A stretch of 64,000 nucleotides of DNA from Symbiodinium natans. Lineage: Eukaryota; Sar; Dinophyceae; Suessiales; Symbiodiniaceae. Made by a program: the position numbers and the translations under genes. Numbering within the stretch: the first letter of the stretch is position 1; each line of letters begins with the position of its first letter. Positions 1-11,449 of the stretch are shown here, piece by piece. The stretch is taken from assembly GCA_905221605.1 (NCBI GenBank), contig CAJNDS010002561.1, positions 1 to 64,000 of the forward strand. Direction: 5' to 3'. Under the pieces are notes generated by a model that had not been told where the DNA came from, did not search any database, and saw nothing but the letters and a program-made list of their open reading frames with translations.

Positions 1-202
1 TCCATAACCCGGCGCGAGCTATTTGATCAGAGCGTGTTACCTTGAAAACGTGTTTCGATATAAATCAAGCACATCTTGAATCACGGCTTTGGATTGATGT
101 GCTGTTATGGTTGCTACGGGGCGTTTCTTTTAGGTAATCGTTTTGCAGGGGATTTTGAATCTTCAGCATGCAAATGTCCTCCCAAGGTCAAGGTGCAATT
201 TC

Positions 203-228
203 CATATATATATATATGTATATATATG
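203..228. repeat. AT dinucleotide microsatellite
   Basis: An (AT)n tract interrupted by a single G. Simple repeat with no gene context. Confidence 0.8.
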
Positions 229-1113
229 CAGTTCATATTTTGATGATTGTCTAATCTCCGATGTGGCTTTTTGAGAACACAGGATTTGGATTCTCGAGCG
301 GAAATTCATAGGATGGGTGCCGGCTTTGACAGGGTTTCAGGCACGGTTCTGCTTTTACGATACATCTCACCGGTCAAGAAGATTCGGACACAAAAGCCAA
401 AATGCAAAGTGAAAGTACCCATTCCGGCGTCCCTTCTTTTCATGCCTAGTTCGGCGACACATTATCTGAGTCCATGTCAGCCTCGAGACGCAGACCTTGC
501 GAGGAGTCAATCGGCAAGCAACAAAAGGCCTCCTATGGCAACCCAATCCCATCACCGCACGCTATGCCAGCAAGAGCTCGCCTGGACGGAGCACCCAGTT
601 GAGAGCAACCTGATCTGGACAGAGCAGTGTCCAAGCACGAGCAGAACAGGGTGCACATGCCGATGCCACATTGTAGGTGCTGTTGGAGTCGAAGTAGGAG
701 GAGGAGATGTAGAAATGGAGATGCTCCTGCAATAAGTTGAGGGATCAACGGACCCATTTTAAACCGTTCCGCCCTCCTCCGCAGAGGCATCGAAGCTCAC
801 CTCCAGCAGCGCTTCGGCGGGCTGCTCGGGCCTCGATTCAGCGGAGTCACCTTTTGAGGTTTCGTCCTTCTTCTGGGATCCTTCTGCACCCAACTTCGAA
901 GGCCCGTCGAGATTTCCTTCGTTCCTTGATTCCCTTCTGCCGGGACCGTCTGCCGAGAAGCCACAAGATGCTCAGATACAAATTGCGACATACAGAAAAA
1001 GTACTATGAAGACGTCTGAGGGTAGCGGCGGCTCGGAATTGGCCCCCTCGGGCTGGAGTACCGCCAAACTGCAGCGGCAGATGCCACAGGGGCCTGGCCG
1101 TCTCCACTCAGCT

Positions 1114-1224
1114 GTCACTCCTCCCTCACTCCTCTGTCACTCCTCTGTCACTCCTCTGTCACTCCTCTGTCACTCCTCTGCCACTCTTCCGTCGCTCCTC
1201 TGACACTCCTCCGTCACTCCTCCC
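1114..1224. repeat. 11-bp tandem repeat (minisatellite)
   Basis: The unit CCTCTGTCACT recurs head to tail with small substitutions (CTCTGCCACT, TTCCGTCGCT, CTCTGACACT) across about 110 bp. The centre, about 1142-1185, is nearly perfect. It makes a short open frame of Ser, Leu and Cys that I do not regard as a gene. Confidence 0.85.
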
Positions 1225-4200
1225 CTCTCGTCTTCATCGCCATCTTTGCAGTGACAAACATGCCAGGATCCACTCGGAGCCTGCACTTTGAGCTGCAGCT
1301 CGAACTCCACCTCTGTTGGAGAGCCTCAGACTTCGTTGTTCCGTGATTTCTGTGCACTGTGCACAGAACGTTCTCCCCCAAATCTTCCAAGCCTCGCCTC
1401 CAAGACATACTTCCCCACACTGCCCGTACAGCTCTTCCACATCATAGATGGAACTTCGCCTGTTATGCGGGAAGGGGGGATGAAGCAGTCAAAATCAGCT
1501 CGCCGCTTGGGATGTCTTTCCAATAGTAATGTACAGTCAGGAGCACTCCCGCTGACCGATGCGAATGCCGTGGCGCATGTGTCCACTGATCACCGCGCAA
1601 ACGACCTCACTGGGAAGGAGTGCTGCGTACATCCACTCGGCAGACGTTTGCTAGCCGCCGTCACTCGGGCTGGCGCCTTGTGCTCAATCTTCTCGTTGTT
1701 CATGAGCTCTGGCATGTTGTTGGGTGCCCGCAATGTCTTTGTGCGGCCAATGTCCCAATCGTCCTGCAGGGCTGAAACACTGCCGCAGCTGCGCACCTCC
1801 AAACTCAAAAACCTATCAAACACTTATCAAACTCTGCCCTGTGCATCGCTTCAATCCTGAGAGCGTCCTGCGACTGCATCGTCTTGAGCGTTGGTGGAAA
1901 TTTGCTACACGGCTCCTGGCCGTGCTGACTTTGCTCACATGATAGCAATTACTCACATGAATGGCTCAAATCCGTCACGGCCTCATTCACTGGAGAGATT
2001 CCCATTAGGTGTGTCGGGACCTGCATTCCCAGCAGCTTGAGAATCTTGAACTGTGGGAAACTTCGTGGAGGTTCACGTTTAAGGGAGACTAGGAGATTTG
2101 GGCCGCAGACAAACAATGAAGAGAAGCTTGTTCCCCTCAACAATACAAAACGGTTGGCTGACTTTAGCATCATTTGTGCTATTCGACGAAACGTTTCTAA
2201 ACGTGCATTGGCTCTTCAACTCCACAGGGGACACGGTATTTCTTGAGCAACTTAAGTGTCTTTCAATCGCACATTCTCAGGTCAGAACAGACTCCCAGTT
2301 TGGCGGCCCAGGGATCTCAGCGCCTCGACACCAACTGCGCTTCGTGGCACAGACGTTTCACCATGTTCTCCATCACACGTCATAACGTCCATAGCATCCA
2401 TAACCTAGCAAAATCCACCCTGCCTAGTGGCCCAGCAACGGTGTGGCGGTTGTGTCCCGACGTGCTCTTTGACGTCCTCTTCTCCCGATGTGACCTCGAG
2501 GCCATGCAGGCTTACAGTGGCTTACAGGCCATGGTTACAAGCACGGCGCAGCATGCCACAATGCCACAACTGGTCCCTGTTGGTCCCTTGCCACGAGGAG
2601 CACGTTATTCGCACCCAAAGGCGAGGAAACACCGTGGTGCCTCTCTCAGGCCTCACGCAAAACAAAGGACTGGCATGACTTTCTGTATGCGAAGCTCTCT
2701 GGGGCATGTACACTTGATTTGGCTTGAAACCTTCCTGACACGGGAAGAACGAACATGAGCGAACACACCAGCCCAAGTAGCCAAAACTCAACAGTCCTGC
2801 TGCTGCAGGAAATCGTGGCTGCCCAAAGACACACTAATGCCTTTCCAAGCCTGTCAAGGAATGGAACATCGCCCGCCGCTACGAGCGACACCCAAAGCTG
2901 TCCGTCTCAGCGTGGGGCATGCGGAACAACGTTGGAGTGGTGAAACTCTCCGAAGGCCCCGCTGGGGGTATTGACGCCTGCCACCTCAGCGACATTAACT
3001 CCAGCATGCCTTACATGCAAGTATGAGCTGTGATCACTTCGCCAATCTTGGTCTTGAGTGAGGCGGGGCAGTTGTCGTATGTGCTAGTGCTCATGGGGCT
3101 TCGGCACCACGGTAAGCCACGAAGCCAGGATCCAGTGCTGAGGTCTCGCGAGGCCTTTGGAACGCAGCAGGTGGACATCATGTCGTCGACTTGTCTGGCG
3201 TGATCAAATGAGACCGCTGCGGCTTGCTGCAGAAAAGACGGTTCAAACCTTCAGGTCATCAGCATTGAAGAAAGGATCGAGATTCTTCAAGCAGTCTGAG
3301 TGAAGGTGCCATTCAGCCCCCTGCCCAGAATCTGAAACATGGGCTCCATGTCAGCTAGTCTGACAAGCATGTTGCTCTTCCGCACCGCTCGCATAAGGCG
3401 CAACCTTATGCAAGGTGTCTGACACAGCAGCCGGCACCAGCAACGGTTCTCTCTCCCATTCTCTCCCTCTCTCTCTGACTTTGCAAATCATGCTCGGCAC
3501 ACAAGAAAGATCATTGAACACGCCTGCGCAGATTCTATGAGCGGACGCTCGAAGGCATACAGCATCTACTTTGCACAGGCTCTGGGTGCATTCTACCGAA
3601 GTGCAATCTTGCTCCCGTTCAAAACGCCCCAAATCACTCCAAGCCCTTGACGTCCATGCTACAACATTTGATGACACAAATCAACACACCTTGGGCTGCA
3701 ACATGTCGCCTCTCGTCCGGGCCTCATAAGGCACTCGGCAATAAACTGGGAGTACAAACAGAGAGAGGACATTCCCACGCACAGCCGAAAACACAGCACC
3801 CAAGCTCGCCAAGGGCAGCCCCTCTGAGTGTTAGGCTCGGATTTCACTTTGCGAGCGCAGCTGAGCATCATCTGTGCCTAGTTTCGCTATCAATCAGCAA
3901 ATGTGCAAATTACTTCGTGCCTGCGAGGATTGCTTTCAGCCTTGAGGCTCTCATGTCTAGACTCGCACTTCATCGCCCAGAAGAAGCTGAGTGCCCTGCC
4001 CTCAGTTCCGCAGGAGCTGTCAGTGCCCATTGTGGCAGCAGCATTCTCTGTCTCAGAATCAGGGCAGCTAGGGATCTCACCAGACGTGGGTGCTCGGTGG
4101 TGCAGCACGCGAGACTTCCATCCGTTGCCCGACATCACCACCCCACCGACTCACGCACCCGTATGCATCCCCCGAATGTCCCTGGAACAAGGACTTGGCT

Positions 4201-4974
4201 GTGGTTCTATTCCACACGTTTCCCTACGAGCAAGAACCAGCAGGGGGGAGCAGTGGCTGGCTTGCGTGCTATGCCTTGCTGCGAAAGCAAAACCCGGCGG
4301 AACATGGTGGAACATTTGCGGCGTTCGCTATCCTCCTGCATGCTCTGGGGACCACGGCATCGCTGCCCACAGGGGCACTGCCCATCTGCCTGGCTCGTCT
4401 GGCTGATCCAGGATGCAGCTTGCTACAGTAGCTTGTGGGTCATGCAGCAATCTGTGTCAGAGTCACCCGCTGCCGATGTCGGAGAAACCTCAGTATCATT
4501 GTCTACAGCAACCAAGCTGATTCTGTGCTGTTTGCAATTTTCGCCGTGAACCGCTTTGCTGGCAAAACTTGGTGTGACCATGTCACGATCAAATCTACCA
4601 CAAACCAGGCTGCTAAATTTCACCGTTTCAAAGCACAAAGAGATGCACTGCAACTCTTCTGAACTTCTTGTCAGAGCCACCATCGTGGCCCTCGTTGTCC
4701 TCTGGATCATGCCCGTCGTGGCCATCCTGCCACGAGGACACAGGAAAACCTATTTAGGAGGTTTGTCCCGTTGTTCGGTCCCCGGGCCTCGTGGGAATTT
4801 CTCTCCAGCTCATCGTAATGAGAACCTATCTTCCTCTCCTGCAGTTCACAGGTCTGATGGTATAAACTCCCATTCAGAGATCACTTTCTCAAGGTCTCAG
4901 AAAGGACGCAAAGGGCTTGGGACAGCAAAGGTCCAACCGAAACTGGAGCGCCCCCTTTAAGTCGCAAGATCCTG

Positions 4975-5862
4975 TCCTGCCGTGCCAGGGCACCTTTGGC
5001 CCAACGGGCGATGAGGTGGATGACCTGTAGAACACGTCTTGGCACATCAAGTGCATGAGCACTTGTCGTTCATGACAGGCCTCGATCTCACTGACAACCG
5101 GCAGCTCATCAGAGCTGAGAAGAGCTTCCACGAAGGACCTGTGAACGTCTGTCCATTTTTATGCACCAGCCACCCACGCCATGCATGGATGTAGAGCTAA
5201 GAGGTTGACACGGGCAGTTTTTCAAAGTGCTCTTCGGCATCTGCAGACCAGTCAGAACTCTGGAAAACACACACTTTTAAGAAGTCTGGCTGCGCCTGCC
5301 GTGACCAAAGAGAAATGGCCTGACATGGTGACGGTCCGAAAAAATTCGCTCTGTGAATATCTTGTAGTCTCAGCACACGGCGTCTACTTCTCAGCGCCTT
5401 CAGCAAACTGTTCCACCTCCGCACACGAGGTGCTTCACCGCGTGCCAAATGGAGATGCCTGCTCCTGCTCTCCGACATAAAGGACTGTAAAGATCAGGGC
5501 CGAGGTCGAGACAGTAGTCTGCCAAAGTGCTCGTTCGACATCTGCACCGTCAGCATGTGGTAGAAGAGGCCAGCCTCTAGTCAGTTCTGTTAAAAAACAA
5601 ACCTTCTGCCATGCACAACTCTTGTGGAAAGCTCTGAATTGAGCACTGCACGGTAAACTGGTCTTGCATCCACTGCAGGCAATGCTTCACGATGTCCTCG
5701 ATGCAGTACTTGTCCGCGATGTGTAACAAAGCCTGGCACTGCCCAGATCAACCCCCGTCACTACCGCAGCAGCCCGGCCAGCGTTTCGGAACAGGCCTTG
5801 ACGTTGGACTGGTCCACGTGGCAGGTGTTCAAATACACAAACTTGATCATCTCGAGAAAAAC
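4975..5862 (-). CDS. BTB/POZ-BACK domain protein (partial exon set)
   Basis: I can support four minus-strand exons. Exon 5862-5779 encodes VFLEMIKFVYLNTCHVDQSN, matching the end of a BTB domain where the family has a FIYTG...VD..NV pattern. Exon 5732 to about 5600 encodes LLHIADKYCIEDIVKHC, the classic final BTB helices. Exon 5138-5081 encodes EALLSSDELPVVSEIE and joins 5024 to about 4975, VIHLIARWAKGAL. Together these read as the BACK-domain helix pair (LLSSD.L.V.SE..V...I.RWAK). Two junctions use GC donors (5779, 5081). BTB proteins form dimers and often act as cullin-3 adaptors; that role here is inference. The N-terminal half of the BTB domain, the start codon and any C-terminal substrate domain were not found. 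The gene probably extends on both sides. Confidence 0.7.
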
Positions 5863-5999
5863 CTGACCAATTCCAACAATCCAGCCAGCATGGCTCCGTC
5901 GTCGCCCCAGCCAGAACGAGGTAGTTGCAACTGTCGCACACATGGCAGCTGGTTTGCATGTCACTACCTTGCCTCGGGCTCATCATCAACGGTCACCTG

Positions 6000-8900
6000 A
6001 GCTGCAGGGAACACGTGTGCAGCTGAACGTTGCAAGATGCTGCATTCGTCGACTGATTCCGCGAGAGGCAAGGCAAATCAAGGATACTTGAAGCCTATTC
6101 CACGACTGTTGTGACTACGATTGCGCTGGTGCGCCTCGACAGGCTTCTCGGCCACAGGACCCGCAGGTGCCGTACGCGGAGAGTTGACGGCCTCCACCTT
6201 GCACCACAATTGACAAGGCCAGTGGCTTGAGATTGTTTGGAGCATAGCAGCACGCGTGCCTGCGCAGGCGCGCCCGAACAGCGGTCCACGGAAGCGCCAC
6301 GGGCAGAGGAGGTGTCCACACTGCCCTGGGTCACAAGCACAGTCATGTTGCGCCCGCTTTTTTTCTACCTGCTGTAGTCACACGTTTCTCAGGACCATTC
6401 TGCAAACTCAGTTTGTTGGGGTTGCCCGCTAGAAGCACAAGTTTTTTGGGGGGAAATCTTTGGGATTCGGGCAGTCGCAGTCTGAGGCTCAGCTAAGGGC
6501 TTCAGGCCTTAAGGGCTTGGGATTCAGGAACCTTAGGGCCAGAGCCCGGAAAATCCAGGAAGTTTCGTAAGCCCGGCAAGTTCCTTCTAGAAACTTTTTT
6601 GGGTTTCCTTGCGAGATGAAGCCCAATCAAATTTCGTAATAGGATTGACTGACTTTTTGGGTGGAACTTTGTCATGATTGCAATCTGAAGCCCATTTTGC
6701 CCTTTGCTGGTCCTTAGACAGGAAAACTTCAGGCCTCAAGGCCCGAACAACTTCAGGCCGGAAGGGCCGTGGCTTCAACCCAGGAAGGCTAGACAGCCCC
6801 AGGCCCCCAGGGCTGTAGAAAATCATATGAACATATGAAATGTGGATTGTGTATCAAGCAAAGCCAAAGAATAGCAACAAACTGTTTTGCAGTTCATGTC
6901 CAACTGATTTATTAAGACAATGGCACTTCCACACAGCGATGCATGTTTCAATGTTGTATCTTTCTTGTTTGATAGTTTCTGCAAGCCCTTTGACTTAGTC
7001 ACTTCAGCCCAACATTAACATACACTAACATCACCAAGCAGGACAAGAATGCCGCATTCCCATCCCCATCCCCCGATCTGCCTGGTCTTGGACCTGATCC
7101 TGAACCGGGTCTTGCACGTCCACGACCGCCTCTGGGGACTCTTGGACCGGGTCGGGAAGGGCGGCGAAGTCCTTGGCTGGCCTTGACTCGCGCTGGTTCC
7201 AAGATTCCACCTAAACATGCCTCAACCCTAATGTTAACCTAGTATTAAAGCCCCTAACATTAAAGTACGCCAGGTGTCCCGGCCGCAATAATAAAGCCCT
7301 GGAAATAAAGTATGCCAGTCGGGGCTTGTTTTTTTTGGGATCCTTTCTGATCCTCTCTGATTCTCTCTGATCCTCTCTAATTCTCTCTAAGGAAAGGAAT
7401 CCTGAGTGATTCTCTCTGATCCTCTCTCATTCTCTCTAAGGAAAGGAATCCTTATTCAAAGGGGCCTCACTCTATTTGGGGGGGTTTGATTGAAGGGGGG
7501 GGGGGGGTGGGGTTTATTATTACTAGGTCAACAGGTCAACATTAACACTCCTCAGAAAGCTCCCTCGTTCTCGCTCTGGGCCCCCGGCCAGGCCGCCTCG
7601 GCCGCCGCCTCAGCCGCCGCCGCAGCAGCGGCGGAGGCAGGAGGTGGCTCCCTTGGTTCCGCCTCGTCAAGCAAAGACGTAGCGCTACTCATGCGACTCA
7701 TATTCTTCAGTGGTTGAGGAAGGCCCTTTTGGTAGTTCAGGGCTGGTGAGGTGGTGCGATCTCTGAGCCTGCGGCGCTAACTGAACTGCCGGTGCTCGAT
7801 GGATAGCCCCCAAACTGTGCAGAAACCGTTGGACCTCATTTTCCCGCTTTCCAAACTCCAGGCTGCAGACGGGGCAGCGCACTGAGCTGGATGCTCGTAG
7901 TGGCCACGCTGCCCTGGGCATCTGCCATAGCATGGCCAAACCTGGCAGGCGGATCCAAGTGGGGTGAGGTTGAGGTTAAGAGCGTGAAGGATGCAAGCAC
8001 ACCAGCTGTTCGATTTGTTGTCCCCGCGAAGAAGGTTTCAGCTGCACGGAAGACAGCTGCGCCTACTGTGGCACCGTCTAGTCACGAAAGCTGCTCCGAC
8101 TGCTCACACGTGCTTCTCCGAGTCTGCAGTCGCAAAGCTTCCACATGCCAATTGCTTGAAAATAGCGCTGGCAGTACCGCCCCGCTATTTGTACTTGGGC
8201 TTGTAACTTCCATGCACTCCGTGGTGCCGAGCCTGTATTGGCCTCATGATCAACTTTGTGTTTGCAGCCCATCGCAACACGAGAGAGAAAGAGAGGGTGC
8301 GTGTCAGAACGGTGAACGTTTCGACTGGCTTCTGATGCCATCGATCAGGTCTGCTTGGACAAAGTCCTTGCAGCACCGTGTCTAGGTGGCACTGGTCGAA
8401 GCCCCTCCAGTGCTTGCTTGTGCTTTCAACGTGACGTCCAGGTCGAGCCGAAAGCCCTCAAAAAGTTGTTCCGAGGTGTGTCGGCATCCCTGGTCTGGAT
8501 GTTGCATGAAACGAACGGCGCATACCTAGATGCACTCGAGGCTCGGTATGTTCATAAATCAAGTAGCACGAGAGTTTAGCACGAGGAAGCCTTCACATCA
8601 GGCCCGGTTCACACTCAAGACTAAGGTGCAAGTACGTGGACGCCAAGGCTCGAGTTGGACGAGAGCTTGCTCAGTGGATGTCAGCAAGTCATACGATAAG
8701 CGGGTTTAGTATGGGTTTAGTGGTCGCACACCACCTCGCCATGTTGTGATAAACCGTGGCCACACAGCATTGTAGATGCTGAGGAACAGCAGACTGGGCC
8801 CGTCCCTGCCCACCGTTGGCCTGCAGTCCTGCTGTGCTAAAAGACGATCCAGCAACCTGAATGCCAATTGCTGTCAAGTTCGAGACGAGCTCTTATCATC

Positions 8901-10700
8901 TCTTCTTGGCCCCATTCCGCATTGCAACAATAGCAAACAGGTGAGGTGTCGGCACTGGCTGCGTGCGGAGCAGAAGACTATGACATCGCAAGGACATCTG
9001 GCCAGCCTCAGCTGGTAAGGATCTGAAATCCCCCCCCAACGCGGTACTCCGAAGCTTCTCGCTCTTCGGGCGGCTAGGGTCATCTCAGGCCATGACTACA
9101 TGCATCTGCTCGTTTCCTCAGGACGTGACCACCCGATTCAACAGGCGCAACAACATGTGTGGCAAGGTTTGGCTTCAAAGTCGGTGCCGCGGCCTGTACC
9201 ATGCATCCACCCGCTTCGTGTCGTCCTGCTCATCGCGTCCAGGGAAGATCTCAGACGTTCTAGACACTTGGTTCAGACCACGACCTTACTGGAGAGAGCA
9301 TGGGCCACGAAAGCTAGGTTCAACTTGTGGCAACAGCTGCAGAGGGATCCTTCGGTTAACGAAGCACGCGCACTTGCAACAGACTCCAGTAAGGGATCGA
9401 TGCATTGACCTAGTTGCTTCCCTGAGACTTGGAACCGACGCAGCGATGCATTCGCGCGCGTCAGTCGAGGGGAGGGGATCGCCGAATATCGCCGATTCCC
9501 CCCCCCCCCACCCCCGGAATGGGCAGATGCAATTTCATGTCTGGCTCTGTTACGGTACAGGCACGTCGCGGCCTGGCTCTGTTTCGGTACAGGCGCGTCG
9601 TGATAATTCTGTTCTCGCTCTTTGGATGACCTTGAGATGTATCAAACAACACTTTGACCCCCCAAAACATCTGCTGCCTTCCACGGAGGTGATTTCAACT
9701 GCTAACCGTGGGCGCAGGCCAGGCTACCGGCTTCAGAAACCGTCCGCGTGCATCCAGAGCAATTTAGCCAATGCCACATTGGAACGAGACCGGATCCATT
9801 TGAGGTCCAGACAAGCCAGTACTTGTACCATGCGAACCAATGTTGCTCGAAAGTCTGGGACCGGCGTGAAATTGGGGCGTGGGAACTACCCAAGGGACTG
9901 GCGCGAGATGCAGGAACCGACGAAAGTGCGGGGCGTGAAATTCGGGTGCGAAATTACAAGCCCGGATATCGCACCATAATGATCCAAAAGGGCCTCGATG
10001 AACCTGTAAACAAGAACGAAGGCAAGCGAGAGAATATACGATCAACATCAATCAAACCGATGTGCGCGTACGCAGCATGGCCAAATCAAATTATCATCGG
10101 TCCTGTGCGGTGACATCGGGCTGCTGGAGTGCATGGCCAAGCCAGGCCTGGCGGAAAACTGTAGAGGGACAGCACGCACGGGAACGCGCATGGATAAACA
10201 AAGTCTATGACAAAAAGCTTGGACCTCTGGCCTAGAAACACTTAATGGAGGGGGAGCGCACTCTGTCTCTGCCATTGCCATGTGCTGTTGTCCATGGGCG
10301 CACGCAGCCAGGCCTGGGACTGGCTTGCTGGGCCGCTCCGCCGGGCCTTGGAATCAGGTGCCGTGGCCTTCGGACCCTGATACGATGGTTGCAATGTGGT
10401 TACAATGTGCCTACAACATGTTGAAAGAAAACGAGGGTCGGGCGAGGTGCCGCAGCCCATGACTCCGCTGGAAGGAGAGGCCTCGATGCACTTTGCATCG
10501 CACGCGACTGCCGCGAGTGCTGTTTCCTAGCCGCTGCTCCTTTGGTGCTTTCTTATGCTGTTCATGCAGCTCAGAAGGTTGAAGCTTCATCGGCCTGTCT
10601 GTTGAACCCCGAAATGTCCCGAATCTTGCTCGCAAGCAAGGAGGGCGACTAGCACAGGAGATAGCGTTTCTCCATGTTTCTCATTCGCGGCGTTTTATGG
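6000..10700. other. Intergenic or intronic stretch without recognised gene
   Basis: No family could be recognised on either strand. The segment around 6480-6820 is built of short imperfect repeats around AGGCC and CTTCAGGCC. 7020-7200 is GC-rich and low in complexity (Arg/Gly/Pro in translation). Homopolymer runs occur at about 7496-7506 (G) and 9501-9512 (C). The plus-strand frame 9092-9979 (295 codons, ATG start) is the longest, but it is rich in Arg and Cys, overlaps other frames and shows no motif, so I do not call it a gene. Confidence 0.35.
7359..7452. repeat. 49-bp direct repeat, two copies, pyrimidine-rich
   Basis: A 45-nt block starting GATTCTCTCTGATCCTCTCT and ending in AAGGAAAGGAATCCT occurs at 7359-7403 and again at 7408-7452 with one substitution. 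Each block is itself built from an 11-bp TCTCTGATTC-like unit, which also extends to the left (from about 7339). No coding signal. Confidence 0.8.
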
Positions 10701-10717
10701 TCTCAGTCTCGTGGGTC

Positions 10718-11449
10718 TCAGTGATCTCTTACATAAGGCATTTTGGATAGCTCACTCACTGGATCTCCCGGCACACTGCATGCTTTCACGAAGTCCAATC
10801 GTGGATAGAACTCTCGCAGGTAGGAATTTCCTTGGCGCAGAAGCTCTTGCTCATCCACAGCATCGGCATAGCCTGTGAAGATTCTGTCCAGCACGGGCAT
10901 GTCCTTCTCCACGACGTGACCTATTGCTGTCTCCCACGGGTTCTGTCCTAGCCTGCCCGTAAGATCTGCAAGCGCTACAGACACCTGCGTGCTCCGAGAG
11001 TTCTGTCGACTTGCGGTAAGGATGATGGTGCCCTTGGGAAAGGAGGCAGTCTTCCTCTCATCATCTGGGATGGTTGGCGACCACTTTTCATTCATCTCGT
11101 TGTTATCGCTGATGCCGAACTGTGCCACAAAGCCCCTCACCGCTTTGAAGATGGCCTGGTCTGAATAGAAACCATCACGAACCAGATCCAGAAACCTTCG
11201 TGCTCCTTCAGGAGACTGATCAGGATCTACCTCAATCGTGATAGGTCCCTGGGTCGTCTCACACCTCACAATGCTTGGCGAAAGGTGAGGCTTCGGCTCC
11301 CTCCGAACAAGCCCTGTGTCAGTCAGTAGCATAGCAACGATCTTGGACTCCAGGCGATCGCGGGGTCTGACCTCAGCCCTCATCAGGTGAGGACATGTGG
11401 TGACGAATATGAAGATACTGCGCAGAAGGTGTGCCAAAATGATTCGCAT
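10718..11449 (-). CDS. Cyclophilin-type peptidyl-prolyl cis-trans isomerase, intronless
   Basis: One uninterrupted 243-codon frame from an ATG. Residues 59-225 align with the cyclophilin fold. GPITIEVDPDQSPEGARRFL is the first strand-helix unit, FYSDQAIFKAVRGFVAQFG contains the active-site Arg105, Phe107 and Gln110 (equivalents of CypA Arg55, Phe60 and Gln63), and GHVVEKDMPVLDRIFTG matches the FG.VV.GM.V.D.I motif. The canonical GTLSMAN...GSQFF segment is replaced by a divergent GTIILTAS...STQVSVAL, and the Trp121 equivalent is not visible, so ligand affinity may differ. Residues 1-25 are hydrophobic (RIILAHLLRSIFIFVTT) and could be a signal peptide or anchor, suggesting a secretory or membrane location. 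Met23 is an alternative start. Having no intron is unusual beside its many-exon neighbours and could mean a retrocopy. Confidence 0.85.
   Translation of the reverse strand: MRIILAHLLRSIFIFVTTCPHLMRAEVRPRDRLESKIVAMLLTDTGLVRREPKPHLSPSIVRCETTQGPITIEVDPDQSPEGARRFLDLVRDGFYSDQAIFKAVRGFVAQFGISDNNEMNEKWSPTIPDDERKTASFPKGTIILTASRQNSRSTQVSVALADLTGRLGQNPWETAIGHVVEKDMPVLDRIFTGYADAVDEQELLRQGNSYLREFYPRLDFVKACSVPGDPVSELSKMPYVRDH

Larger units (their letters stand above)
1..4960. other. Left flank, no confident gene
   Basis: I see no recognisable protein domain in this stretch. Open frames up to 190 codons occur on both strands (for example plus 1288-1860, 2243-2758 and 3647-4549), but they overlap each other, resemble no family I know, and many begin at non-ATG codons. 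The minus strand near 4430-4760 has an acidic low-complexity reading rich in Gly, His and Asp (about 4665-4735) that could be a terminal exon of the BTB/BACK gene to its right. An AT microsatellite (about 203-228) and an 11-bp repeat (about 1114-1224) are the clearest structures. Confidence 0.4.

Noticed and set aside
9092-9979. 295-codon plus-strand ATG frame
   Set aside because: Long, but Arg/Cys-rich without any motif, against the local gene direction, and overlapped by other open frames.
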